The translations under genes and the position numbers were made by a program. A stretch of 64,000 nt of DNA from Flavobacteriales bacterium (lineage in GTDB: Bacteria > Bacteroidota > Bacteroidia > Flavobacteriales_D > Sanyastnellaceae): positions 124,001 to 188,000 of the forward strand of contig JAIXWX010000025.1 of NCBI GenBank assembly GCA_027491075.1. The letters are read 5' to 3'. Shown here one piece after another: positions 18,132-27,764 of this stretch (the stretch's first letter is position 1; the number at the start of each line of letters is the position of its first letter). A model generated the notes under the pieces. That model made no database searches. It worked only from the letters and a program-made list of their open reading frames with translations, and was not told where the DNA came from.

Positions 18132-18191
18132 TTTATTATCTCGCACGTTTCGCGAGCAAATTGGGTTTAACTAATATCTTGTTTTTGTCTT

Positions 18192-20690
18192 ATGTCAGAA
18201 TTGAAAGCGTTCTTCTCTGAAGAACATGTGCTTCACGAGCTGAAGCATTATTTGCCCAATCAGGCACCATTAAAAGATTTTATTCATCACAATACGCTAC
18301 ATTCTTTTCAGGAGTATCCTTTTGAAGAAGCATTGCGGAGAGCGAGACTTGCTTTTGGTTATAGAGTGTATCGTCCTCTTGCTGAGTATCGCAAAACATT
18401 TTTTGAGGGGCGGTTTTCTGAATCGGTCTTGGAAGATGTCATACAGAATCATTTTGGAGCTGCGTTAATGGAAGATTGGCGTAGAAACCTTTTGTACAAA
18501 GCGTATGACACTTCCTCGACTTCTTCTGTAGGGAACTTAAGAGCCCATTGGAAGAGTGATCATAAGCTAAATATGGATAAGGAAACGCATCCTATTCTAT
18601 TTCGTTGGGTGAGTAGCTTTTTAGATCAAGGTATTGGCTTTGCAGGTTTTCCGTACAAAGATTTGTCTCTTATAGAGGCCATGAGAAAGCTTGATAGCAA
18701 TAGTTTTCAAGGTGTATTCAAGAATAGTACAACACGTTCTCTTTTGCAAAGCGTCACTTCATTAAAGCCATTATTGAGATTGGTCGTTGGAGTTAGAGAA
18801 GATCTCTATGAGTGTTATCTTTTTGATCAGCAATTTGCTCACCCTGGTTGGTCGGGTATGGTCGCGGTATTGGAAACAACAAGCGGAAGCTTGCTTGATA
18901 GGCGTAAAATCTCTTTGAAGGACTTTATTACACTTGAGCTTTTATTGGAAGTAGATGCACTTATTTCGAAATTTGGTGAGCGGTTTCCCGACGTAAGCGC
19001 GCGTTTGGAGGATTTTAATAATGATTACTTTATTGATCGTCCTGATGATGAGTACATGAAAGTGCTTTCTCTTTGGCAGGAAGTATCGGAATGGAATTAT
19101 TACGATCAAGTGCTTTTGGGCATGAGCAGACCACAGGCAATTGCTTCCTATCCTGTTCCCAGCTTTCAAAGTATTTTTTGCATAGATGATCGAGAGTGTT
19201 CATTTAGAAGGTACTTGGAGAATGAGGATCCTGCTTGTCAAACCTTCGGTACTGCAGGCTTCTTTGGATTGGATTTGTCATTCAAACCAGAACATGGATT
19301 GTTTGATACGAAGAGTTGTCCCGCTCCTATAACTCCTTCCACGGTGATATTAGAATCAGAGTCGGAGAAACGCCATAGGAAAGACAATCATTTTCATCAT
19401 GGTTCTTACAGTCTTTTGGGTGGGTGGCTGCTTTCTCAGACCATGGGTTTTTGGTCAGCCTTGAAGCTAACGGCATCGATATTTTATCCAACAGAGACAA
19501 AGTCTATGGTTTCTTCATTTAAACACATGGATAAGGAAGGTAAGCTCACTTTTAAGTTTGATGAAAAGCAAAGCAGAGAGGGTTTTAAAGTGGGGTATAC
19601 TTCCACTGAAATGGCAGATAAGATGGCCGCATTGCTGTACTCTATTGGTTTGGTAGAAGGTTTTGCTCCAGTAGTATACATTGTTGGGCATGGAGCGAGT
19701 AGCATGAACAACACGCATTATGCCGGATATGATTGTGGCGCATGTTCTGGAAGGCCAGGAAGTGTGAATGCAAGAGTGGCAGCTGCGATGTTGAATATGG
19801 CTGAAGTGAGATTTCTTTTAATAGAAAGGGATATCATTATCCCGAAAGAAACAGTATTTATTGGTGCGTTGCATGATACCACAAAGGATGAGATAGAATT
19901 CTATGATGAAGCTACGTTAGGAGAGATTGAGAAGAACAGACACTTTAACTGTAAGTCTGTTTTTGAAAAAGCCTTACGAAAGAACGCGCGCGAGAGGTCA
20001 AGAAGATTTCTTTTGATTGACTCTCATCGCAAAGAGACCAGTGTGCATCGTTTGGTGAAGAAAAGAGCCATGAGCTTGTTTGAACCTCGACCAGAGTGGA
20101 ATCATGCTACGAATGCTTTGTGTATAGTAGGAAGAAGATCAACCAATAGACATTTATTTCTTGATAGAAGAGCATTTCTCAACTCCTTTGACTACAGGCT
20201 CGATACAGAAGGAAAGTATCTCACAGGAATTTTGAATGCGGTGGCGCCTGTGTGTGGAGGAATTAATCTAGAGTATTACTTCTCACGAGTCGACAATTAT
20301 CGCTTGGGGGCTGGTACAAAGTTGCCCCATAATGTGATTGGATTAATAGGTGTAGCAAACGGAATGGATGGCGATCTTCGTACAGGTCTGCCAGCTCAAA
20401 TGATAAATATTCATGAGCCTTTGAGACTCCTTGTAATCGTGGAGCATGAGCCACAGATTGTATTGAACGTACTTCAAGCAAATCCTGTGACCAAGCAGTG
20501 GTTTTACAATGAGTGGATTCATCTGGCTTGTTTGAACCCATTAGATGGCAAGATTTACATCTATAAGCACCATGTTTTTAAAGAGTATAAATTCTGTGCT
20601 AATCACATCAGTAGATTGGATTCTTTAGAAGCGATTCGCATTGAGGAGCATGATAACTTACCTGTATCTTATTTGGAGGCGCAGCCATGA
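18192..20690 (+). CDS. dabA: DabA, inorganic-carbon transporter catalytic subunit (DUF2309/UPF0753)
   Basis: An 832-residue cytoplasmic-face subunit. In characterised DabAB complexes, DabA is a beta-carbonic-anhydrase-like zinc protein that hydrates CO2 in one direction, driven by ion flow through DabB. The zinc and active-site set can be read: Cys330 and Asp332 (SIFCIDDREC), His500 (IVGHGASS) and Cys515 (GYDCGACSGRPG). The spacing (C-x-D; His to Cys 15 residues) is the same as in the Halothiobacillus protein. Other family blocks are LHELKHYLPNQAPLKDFIHH near the N-terminus and NLEYYFSRVDNYRLGAGTKL near residue 695. Its stop overlaps the dabB start (ATGA, 20687-20690), which supports one complex. 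Confidence 0.94.
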   Translation: MSELKAFFSEEHVLHELKHYLPNQAPLKDFIHHNTLHSFQEYPFEEALRRARLAFGYRVYRPLAEYRKTFFEGRFSESVLEDVIQNHFGAALMEDWRRNLLYKAYDTSSTSSVGNLRAHWKSDHKLNMDKETHPILFRWVSSFLDQGIGFAGFPYKDLSLIEAMRKLDSNSFQGVFKNSTTRSLLQSVTSLKPLLRLVVGVREDLYECYLFDQQFAHPGWSGMVAVLETTSGSLLDRRKISLKDFITLELLLEVDALISKFGERFPDVSARLEDFNNDYFIDRPDDEYMKVLSLWQEVSEWNYYDQVLLGMSRPQAIASYPVPSFQSIFCIDDRECSFRRYLENEDPACQTFGTAGFFGLDLSFKPEHGLFDTKSCPAPITPSTVILESESEKRHRKDNHFHHGSYSLLGGWLLSQTMGFWSALKLTASIFYPTETKSMVSSFKHMDKEGKLTFKFDEKQSREGFKVGYTSTEMADKMAALLYSIGLVEGFAPVVYIVGHGASSMNNTHYAGYDCGACSGRPGSVNARVAAAMLNMAEVRFLLIERDIIIPKETVFIGALHDTTKDEIEFYDEATLGEIEKNRHFNCKSVFEKALRKNARERSRRFLLIDSHRKETSVHRLVKKRAMSLFEPRPEWNHATNALCIVGRRSTNRHLFLDRRAFLNSFDYRLDTEGKYLTGILNAVAPVCGGINLEYYFSRVDNYRLGAGTKLPHNVIGLIGVANGMDGDLRTGLPAQMINIHEPLRLLVIVEHEPQIVLNVLQANPVTKQWFYNEWIHLACLNPLDGKIYIYKHHVFKEYKFCANHISRLDSLEAIRIEEHDNLPVSYLEAQP

Positions 20691-22564
20691 AACTAGACAT
20701 AGTTATACTATTACTCTTTGTTATTCCTTTCCTTGGATTTATCTCTGTTGTTGCTACCTCAGGAAAGAAAGAGACTCTCATTTCGAAACTGGCTTTTGTA
20801 TTTGTGTCAATGCACTTATTGGCAGTGCTTAGTGCTACGGTGCTCTGGATTCTTTCCGGGAATGATGCATTGAACATTCCAGAAGTGACCTTATTTAGAT
20901 CCGAAGAGTATGTATTTATCATAGATTTTTATTTTGATAAACTCACTGTTTTTTTTCTGTTGGTGGGAAGTTTTATTATGCTTCTCATTACGCGTTATAG
21001 CCGTTACTACATGCATTTGGAAAGAGGGTATAAACGTTTTTTTGCGACCATATTGTTTTTCTACACAGGGTTTTCATTGACTGTTCTTGCGGGAAATTTT
21101 GAAACGTTATTCATGGGCTGGGAAATTCTTGGGATATCTTCATTTCTTCTGATTGGTTTTTATAGAGAGCGGTATTTGCCAGTAAGAAATGCAGTAAAAG
21201 TGTTTTCGATTTATAGAATTGGGGACGTGGGTATTTTGTTAGCCATGTGGGCTAGTCATCACTTATGGCATGAGAACATTACCTTTTTTAAACTGCACAA
21301 TCAACTATTAGTAGATAGTACAATTAGCACTCATAGTGGGATAGGATTGTTTATCGCTCTTTGTTTGTTGCTTGCCGCAGCGGCGAAGTCGGCTCAATTT
21401 CCGTTTAGTTCGTGGTTGCCAAGAGCCATGGAAGGCCCGACACCTTCTAGTGCGATATTTTACGGTTCCTTATCTGTTCACCTTGGAGTTTTCTTATTGT
21501 TGCGAACACATCCGTTATGGGAGCATCAGTGGCTGGCTAGAGTGCTCATAGGCCTTATCGGTTTGATAACTGCCATTATGGGGTACTTCATAGCAAGCGT
21601 TCAAAGTACCATTAAAACACAAGTTGCTTATGCTTCAGTGAGTCAAATTGGTATTATGTTTATTACGCTTTCTCTTGGATTTGAGAATTTGGTATTGTTT
21701 CACTTCCTTGGAAATGCTTTCTTGAGAATGTATCAACTCTTGGTAAGCCCTAGTATAGTAAGTTACAAGATCCGAGATCAATTTTATCATTTTAATCCTG
21801 AGCGAAAATCTATTTTCAATTTCTTACCGCAACGGCTGAGTAATTCTCTATACATATGGTCTTTGAAGGAATGGAACTTGGATAGCTTAATGAACAAGCT
21901 TGTTTTTGCGAGAGCGAAGTACTTTGGGCATAGGTTGGACTTTCTCAATCAAGGCAATGCTCTGTTTTTCCTTGTTCCTTTTTATTTATTCGGAGTGTTC
22001 GTTTTCTTTCGCTACACTAACTCGGAGCATGGATTGATGGGCTATTTTCCAGAAGTATTCTCCTTCATTGGATTATTGCTAGTTTTTAGAGCATTTAGTG
22101 AGCGTATACAGCCCAAGCTAGCTTGGTTATTTATTCTAATGAACCATTTTTGGGTAGCGCTATCGATTGCTTTCAATGAACATTTCGATTTATCTCACGT
22201 GGTCCTGTACTTGAGCGGGGTAGTTGTTTCGGCAAGTATTGGCTATTTTGTTCTCCATCGTTTGCGATCAGCACAACCGCAAGCGTATCATTTGAATGGA
22301 TATCTCGGTCACATAAGTCGGCACCGAACGTGGGCTTTTATCTTTCTTTTGGCCTCTCTAGGATTGATGGGATTTCCAATAACTGTGAGTTTTATCGGAG
22401 AAGATTTAATATTTAGTCACATTCAAGAGAGTCAATATCTATTAGCAACAATGAATGCCTTGGGATATGTATTCTCAGGCATCGCATTGATTCGAATGTA
22501 CTCGCGTTTGTTTCTTGGACCAGACGTCAAATTAGAGTATCCAACATCACTTAAATCAGCATAA
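20687..22564 (+). CDS. dabB: DabB, ion-conducting membrane subunit (NuoL/MrpA-like)
   Basis: A 625-residue polytopic membrane protein of the proton-conducting NuoL/ND5/MrpA family. Family residues are present: the Glu in MGWEILGISSFLLIGFYRER (helix 5 region) and the Lys in LLLAAAAKSAQFPFSSWLP, with the following MEGPTPSSAIFYGSL. Roughly 14-16 hydrophobic helices can be counted. Next to dabA with a 4-base overlap, it is DabB rather than a respiratory complex I or Mrp subunit; none of the other nuo or mrp genes is nearby. It supplies cation (probably proton) flow to drive CO2 hydration by DabA. Confidence 0.93.
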   Translation: MKLDIVILLLFVIPFLGFISVVATSGKKETLISKLAFVFVSMHLLAVLSATVLWILSGNDALNIPEVTLFRSEEYVFIIDFYFDKLTVFFLLVGSFIMLLITRYSRYYMHLERGYKRFFATILFFYTGFSLTVLAGNFETLFMGWEILGISSFLLIGFYRERYLPVRNAVKVFSIYRIGDVGILLAMWASHHLWHENITFFKLHNQLLVDSTISTHSGIGLFIALCLLLAAAAKSAQFPFSSWLPRAMEGPTPSSAIFYGSLSVHLGVFLLLRTHPLWEHQWLARVLIGLIGLITAIMGYFIASVQSTIKTQVAYASVSQIGIMFITLSLGFENLVLFHFLGNAFLRMYQLLVSPSIVSYKIRDQFYHFNPERKSIFNFLPQRLSNSLYIWSLKEWNLDSLMNKLVFARAKYFGHRLDFLNQGNALFFLVPFYLFGVFVFFRYTNSEHGLMGYFPEVFSFIGLLLVFRAFSERIQPKLAWLFILMNHFWVALSIAFNEHFDLSHVVLYLSGVVVSASIGYFVLHRLRSAQPQAYHLNGYLGHISRHRTWAFIFLLASLGLMGFPITVSFIGEDLIFSHIQESQYLLATMNALGYVFSGIALIRMYSRLFLGPDVKLEYPTSLKSA

Positions 22565-22568
22565 AAAA

Positions 22569-24209
22569 ATGACAAATAACAGAAATAATGATTTGCTTGA
22601 AAAGCCTTTGAAAGGGTTCAAAGGTTTAGCACAGAACTGGAAGAGTGATATAACTAGTGGTTTTTTAGTTTTTCTCATCGCTCTGCCATTGTGTCTTGGG
22701 ATTTCCATGGCAAGTGGTTTCCCACCTGTAGCGGGTATTTTCACGGCCATTATAGGTGGTGTTTTTGTTAGTTTTTTTGGGGGATCCGATTTGACTATTA
22801 AAGGACCGGCTGCAGGATTGATTGTAATTGCGCTTGGAGCTGTTCAAGAACTGGGTCAAGGTGATGCTATGCTTGGTTATAAACTTGCTTTAGCTACTAT
22901 TGCAGTTGCAGGTATGGTGCAAGTTCTTTTTGGTTTGATTCGTTCTGGAGTGTTAGCGGATTTTTTTCCAAGTGCTGCAGTTCACGGGATGTTGGCTGCA
23001 ATAGGTTTAATTATTGGTGTCAAGCAGATTTTTACTTTGATGGGCGTGAAGCCACAAGGTAGGGAAACACTCGATTTGTTTGCAGAACTCCCTCGTGCTA
23101 TTCAAGAAATGAATCCAGAGATTGCAATCATTGGATTGATTTCGTTGGTAATACTTTTCGCACTTCCCCAAATCAAGAATAAGTACATAAGAAGAATTCC
23201 GGCACCTTTGATTGTCATACTTGTAGCTATTCCTTTGGGAAGAATGTTTGACTTAGAACATGAACACACCTACTTATTTCTGGATTCTCACCAATATTCA
23301 ATCGGGCCTAAGTTCTTGGTAACGCTTCCTGCGAGCTTAATGAGTGCTATTACTAGTCCAGATTTTTCTCAAGTTTTTTCAGGAACAAGTATTAAGTATA
23401 TTATCATGTTTGCGGTAGTTGGAAGTCTTGAGTCGTTATTGAGTTCAAAAGCCATTGACTCCCTGGATCCTTACAAACGAAAGAGTAACATGAATAGGGA
23501 TTTGATTGGAGTTGGATTGGGAAATACTCTGGCAGGTTTTATTGGTGGACTTCCTATGATCTCGGAAATTGTTAGAAGTTCTGCAAACATTAACAATGGA
23601 GCTAAGACATGGTGGTCGAATGTTTTTCATGGATTATTCTTATTGCTTTTTGTGGCTTTTCTTCCTTTCATTATTCATCAAATTCCGTTATCGGCTTTAG
23701 CGGGTATGCTTATTTATACTGGATATAGACTTGCTTCTCCAAAGGAGTTTTTTAAAACCTACAAAATCGGAAAAGAACAACTTTTGATTTTTGTGGTAAC
23801 TATTATTTTCACACTTTCAACTGATTTATTGATTGGTATCGGCATGGGAATTCTCACCAAGTTTATCATGCATTTCTTAAATGGATTGCCAGTGAAGTAT
23901 ATATTTAAGCCGCTGTTTACAGTCACTGAGAACGAGGAACAAACAGAATTTACAGTTGATGTTTTTCATTCTGCTGTATTCAGTAACTATATAAAGTTGA
24001 AGAAGTCTATAGATGCCCTTCCAAGAGGAAAAAAAGTCATTATTGATTTTTCTAATAGCCATTTGGTGGATCACACCGTAATGGAAAATTTGCATCAATA
24101 TGCAAGTGATTATACGCATCAAGGAGGCATTTTCGAAATTCAAGGTTTGGAGCATTTGAAAGCATTTTCACAACACGACTTGGCGGCAAGAAAGAAGCCT
24201 GTGTTTTAA
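22569..24209 (+). CDS. SulP-family anion transporter with STAS domain, probable bicarbonate importer
   Basis: A 546-residue transporter of the SulP (SLC26) family. The membrane part spans about 25-430 with 12 or more hydrophobic segments; the family signature FGGSDLTIKGPAAGLIVIAL is near residues 73-92 and SAITSPDFSQVFSGTSIKYI near 255. The cytoplasmic STAS domain is about 435-546 (KVIIDFSNSHLVDHTVMENL). The start is 5 bases after dabB, so it belongs to the dabAB operon. SulP proteins carry sulfate, bicarbonate or dicarboxylates; bicarbonate (as in cyanobacterial BicA) is inferred from the neighbours. There is no fused carbonic anhydrase domain. Confidence 0.87.
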   Translation: MTNNRNNDLLEKPLKGFKGLAQNWKSDITSGFLVFLIALPLCLGISMASGFPPVAGIFTAIIGGVFVSFFGGSDLTIKGPAAGLIVIALGAVQELGQGDAMLGYKLALATIAVAGMVQVLFGLIRSGVLADFFPSAAVHGMLAAIGLIIGVKQIFTLMGVKPQGRETLDLFAELPRAIQEMNPEIAIIGLISLVILFALPQIKNKYIRRIPAPLIVILVAIPLGRMFDLEHEHTYLFLDSHQYSIGPKFLVTLPASLMSAITSPDFSQVFSGTSIKYIIMFAVVGSLESLLSSKAIDSLDPYKRKSNMNRDLIGVGLGNTLAGFIGGLPMISEIVRSSANINNGAKTWWSNVFHGLFLLLFVAFLPFIIHQIPLSALAGMLIYTGYRLASPKEFFKTYKIGKEQLLIFVVTIIFTLSTDLLIGIGMGILTKFIMHFLNGLPVKYIFKPLFTVTENEEQTEFTVDVFHSAVFSNYIKLKKSIDALPRGKKVIIDFSNSHLVDHTVMENLHQYASDYTHQGGIFEIQGLEHLKAFSQHDLAARKKPVF

Positions 24210-24354
24210 ATAGCATAATGCGGATAAAGTGCAGACAGTTATCCCTCCTCAACTGCATTCAACGGAAATGGGAAGAGGGGTTTTCTTTCTACACAAGTGG
24301 TAACAGAAAGCAATTCATTACGTCTATATTGCAACACTCAATTATTTATAGATT

Positions 24355-27300
24355 ATGAGAATTATGAAATTGCTTATCGTTTCACTCTTTGTGGCATCAT
24401 TCACTGTTATTCAAGCTCAAGTCAAACCCGAATGGATTCGTTTTCCGGCGATATCGCCTGATGGAGATCAGATTGCCTTTTGTTACAATGGTGATATCTT
24501 TATTGGCAAATCAGACGGGGCTGGAATGGCCTTTCCAATTGTCAATTCATCAGCTTATGAAGAGCGCCCTGTGTGGTCTCCAGATGGGAAGTGGATTGCA
24601 TACATGTCCAATGAGTTCGGTAACGAAGATGTATTCATTATTTCTTCTGCAGGAGGAAGTCCAAAGCGCTTGACATTTCATTCGGCTGGCGATGCAATTT
24701 GTGATTTTTCTAATGATAGTCGTCTAATTATATTTAATTCAAGTCGGCAAGACGATCCAAAGAATCAAATGTTTCCAACGGGAATGTTGGGTGAATTGTA
24801 TGCTGTATCTATAGACGGCGGGAGAGAAACTCGATTGTACACACTTCCTTTGAATAAGGCGCAGTATAGTTCAGATGGTTCACAGATTTTATATCAAGAT
24901 ATTAAAGGGTATGAAGATAATTTTAGGAAACACCATACATCGAGTGTTACAAGAGACATTTGGATCTTTGATACCTCAAAAGGAACGCATATCAAGTTGT
25001 CTGATTACTCGGGAGAGGACCTGAATCCTGTTTGGTCTGCTGATGGCAAGAGTGTTTATTATACCAGTGAGGAATTTGGAATCTTCAACATCGTGAAAAA
25101 GTCGGTAAATGGCGGAAAGTCACAACAGTTGACTTTTCATCAGCATCACCCTGTGCGTAATTTGACAATTAGTAACTCAGGAATTCTTTGCTATACCCAT
25201 CATGGGACAGTTTACACTTTCAAAGAGGGATCAGAGCCTAAGCCTGTGTCATTTACCATTTTTTCATTGCAAACTCAGAAAGATATGACCATGCCCATCC
25301 AAGGCATTTCTGAGTGTAGTATATCGCCTAATGGAAAAGAGTTCGCGTTTGTTTGCAGAGGAGATGTATTTGTTGCTAGCGTAGCAGAAGGCACAACCAA
25401 AAGAATTACCAATACACCGGAGCAAGAGCGAAGTGTAGATTTTGGACCTGACGGCAGAACACTTGTTTATGCAGGAGAGCGCAACGGAAGTTGGAACTTG
25501 TATCTGGCCAGGGTGGATCGGAAAGAAGAGAAATATTTTTTTAATTCTACCTTGATTAAAGAAGAGGCTTTGCTCACTAATCCAGAGGAAACTTTCCAAC
25601 CATATTTTTCTCCTGACGGAAAAGAAGTCGCCTACTTAGAAGAGCGGACCACCCTGCGTGTAGTCAATATTGCCTCCAAACAAAGCAGAACGATTTTGGC
25701 AGGAGATAGAAATTATTCATACGCTGATGGAGATCAATATTATCAATGGTCGCCCGATGGAAAGTGGTTTTTGGTGAGTTATTTACCCGGCAATAAGTGG
25801 ATAGGCCAAGTAGGTTTGGTATCCTCTGACGGAAAGGGAACGGTTCGTAATCTCACAGAAAGTGGATATGGAGGAGAGGCTCCTCAATGGATGATGGATG
25901 GAAAAATGATGATCTGGTTTTCTTCAAGAAATGGAATGAAGAATCATGCAAGCTGGGGTTTTCAGTCTGATGTATACGGAGCATTTTTTACAAGGAAAGC
26001 ATATGACGAGTTTAGAATGACACAAGAGGAGTATGATTTAATGAAGGAAGCGACTGCTGAGTCAAATGCGACAGAAGAGGAGAGCAAGTCTACCGAGGAG
26101 AAGAAGGATTCTAAGAAAAAGAAGGAGGAAAAGGGCGAAATCACTAAGGAGAAAGAGACGTTGAAATTGGAGTTAGATGATTTGAATGAAAGAAAGACAA
26201 GGTTGACTATACATAGCGGTATCATTTCTGACGCCTATGTTACCAATGATGGATCAAAGTTGTATTATTTGTGCATGGTGGAGAAAGGATTTGATTTGTG
26301 GGAAACCAATTTGAGAACGAAAGAAACAAAGATCGCTTTGAAATTGGGTATTGGAGGTGGAAGCATTGAGGCGGATAGTGCGGGTACCAATCTCTTTGTT
26401 TTGGGTGATGGAGTGCTTACGAAAATAGATTTAATGAAGAATGAGCCCAAGCCAATCATGCCCAAAGGGGAGATTACCATTAACGAACAAGCGGAGCGCG
26501 CTTATTTGTTTGAGCACATTTGGAGACAAGTCGTGAAGAAGTTTTACGTCACGAATCTGCATGAAGTAGACTGGAATTTTTACAAGGCAGAGTATCAAGC
26601 AAAATTGAAGGATGTGTATAATAATATTGATTTTGCTGATATGATGAGCGAAATGTTAGGAGAGTTAAATGCGTCGCATACAGGGGCTGGTTATTGGAAC
26701 ATGAATATGAATGGGGACAATACCGCTTCACTAGGATTGGTTTACGATGAGAGTTATAATGGAGATGGACTTAAAGTAGCCGAAGTGTTGAGGTATAATC
26801 CGGTCTTTGGGAATGCCAGCAAGATGAAGGAAGGTGTTGTTATAGAATCAATGAACGGACAAAAGATATCTGCTTCATTTAATTATTTGCCTTTGTTAAA
26901 CAAGGCTGAAGGCAAGCCAATGTTGCTTTCGCTATTCTATCCGAAGTCTGGAGAACGTTGGGAAGAAACCGTCAAGCCTGTGGGACTAGGATATGAGAAT
27001 GAGTTGTTGTATAAGCGGTGGGTAGAACGTTGTGAGCACTTGGTGGATAGTTTAAGCGGAGGGAAATTGGGCTATGTGCATGTGAGAGGTATGGATGATC
27101 CAAGTTTTCGTTTGGTCTATGAGAAGGCATTGGGTAAATACGCTTTTAAAGAGGGGCTTGTAGTGGATACTCGATTTAATGGAGGAGGTTGGTTGCATGA
27201 TGATTTGGCAACGTTCCTTTCAGGAAAAGAATATTTGCGTATTCAACCAAGAGATCAAGATTTAGGAACAGAGCCAATGTTTAAATGGTCGCGTCCAAGT

Positions 27301-27603
27301 GTAGTAGTGATGAGTGAGAGCAATTATTCCGATGCACACCTTTTTCCGTACACGTATAAAGAATTGGGGATTGGGAAGTTGGTAGGTATGCCAGTTCCTG
27401 GCACGGGAACAGCGGTTTGGTGGGAGATGTTACAGAACGGTGTTGTTTTTGGAATTCCACAAGTAGGAATGTTAGATGATGACAATCGCCCTGTAGAGAA
27501 TCAGCAATTGGAGCCAGATTTTAAGGTTTCCAATACGTACGAGACAATCATTTTGGGTAGAGATATGCAGCTAGAGCGGGCCGTGGAATCATTGATGAAA
27601 TAA
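24355..27603 (+). CDS. tricorn-like S41 peptidase, secreted
   Basis: A 1082-residue periplasmic or surface protease with signal peptide (ends FTVIQAQ, about residue 22). N-terminal beta-propeller repeats of TolB/WD40-like type cover about 25-330 (SPDGDQIAFCYNGDIFI, WSPDGKWIAYMSNEFG) and a second set about 330-560. A Lys/Glu-rich low-complexity insert lies at about 570-605. A helical C1 region (IWRQVVKKFYVTNLHEVDWN), a PDZ domain (about 780-890) and the S41 core follow. The core has VVDTRFNGGGWLHDDLATF and ESNYSDAHLFPY, where the Ser in NYSDAH is in the catalytic position. The order matches archaeal tricorn and its bacterial homologues, which cut oligopeptides. It stands alone in the genome context. 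Confidence 0.9.
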   Translation: MRIMKLLIVSLFVASFTVIQAQVKPEWIRFPAISPDGDQIAFCYNGDIFIGKSDGAGMAFPIVNSSAYEERPVWSPDGKWIAYMSNEFGNEDVFIISSAGGSPKRLTFHSAGDAICDFSNDSRLIIFNSSRQDDPKNQMFPTGMLGELYAVSIDGGRETRLYTLPLNKAQYSSDGSQILYQDIKGYEDNFRKHHTSSVTRDIWIFDTSKGTHIKLSDYSGEDLNPVWSADGKSVYYTSEEFGIFNIVKKSVNGGKSQQLTFHQHHPVRNLTISNSGILCYTHHGTVYTFKEGSEPKPVSFTIFSLQTQKDMTMPIQGISECSISPNGKEFAFVCRGDVFVASVAEGTTKRITNTPEQERSVDFGPDGRTLVYAGERNGSWNLYLARVDRKEEKYFFNSTLIKEEALLTNPEETFQPYFSPDGKEVAYLEERTTLRVVNIASKQSRTILAGDRNYSYADGDQYYQWSPDGKWFLVSYLPGNKWIGQVGLVSSDGKGTVRNLTESGYGGEAPQWMMDGKMMIWFSSRNGMKNHASWGFQSDVYGAFFTRKAYDEFRMTQEEYDLMKEATAESNATEEESKSTEEKKDSKKKKEEKGEITKEKETLKLELDDLNERKTRLTIHSGIISDAYVTNDGSKLYYLCMVEKGFDLWETNLRTKETKIALKLGIGGGSIEADSAGTNLFVLGDGVLTKIDLMKNEPKPIMPKGEITINEQAERAYLFEHIWRQVVKKFYVTNLHEVDWNFYKAEYQAKLKDVYNNIDFADMMSEMLGELNASHTGAGYWNMNMNGDNTASLGLVYDESYNGDGLKVAEVLRYNPVFGNASKMKEGVVIESMNGQKISASFNYLPLLNKAEGKPMLLSLFYPKSGERWEETVKPVGLGYENELLYKRWVERCEHLVDSLSGGKLGYVHVRGMDDPSFRLVYEKALGKYAFKEGLVVDTRFNGGGWLHDDLATFLSGKEYLRIQPRDQDLGTEPMFKWSRPSVVVMSESNYSDAHLFPYTYKELGIGKLVGMPVPGTGTAVWWEMLQNGVVFGIPQVGMLDDDNRPVENQQLEPDFKVSNTYETIILGRDMQLERAVESLMK

Positions 27604-27764
27604 TCTCATGCCTTATTTTGTTCGATTTGTGGTCTAAAAGCTGCATTTTGTTCTAACTTACAACCTCCTTTTGCCAGTATCAATTTTTTGAAACTTGCAT
27701 GAGGGGGTTTTTTTTATCATTTTTGAGACGGACTCACGGTTACTTTGTTATAGACCTTTACTGT

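Noticed and set aside
20687-22564. NuoL of respiratory complex I
   Set aside because: It overlaps dabA and lacks the other nuo genes; DabB is the better reading.
24210-24354. Terminator after the SulP gene
   Set aside because: Only weak complementarity (CCCTC/GAGGGG about 35 bases apart) without a compact hairpin.
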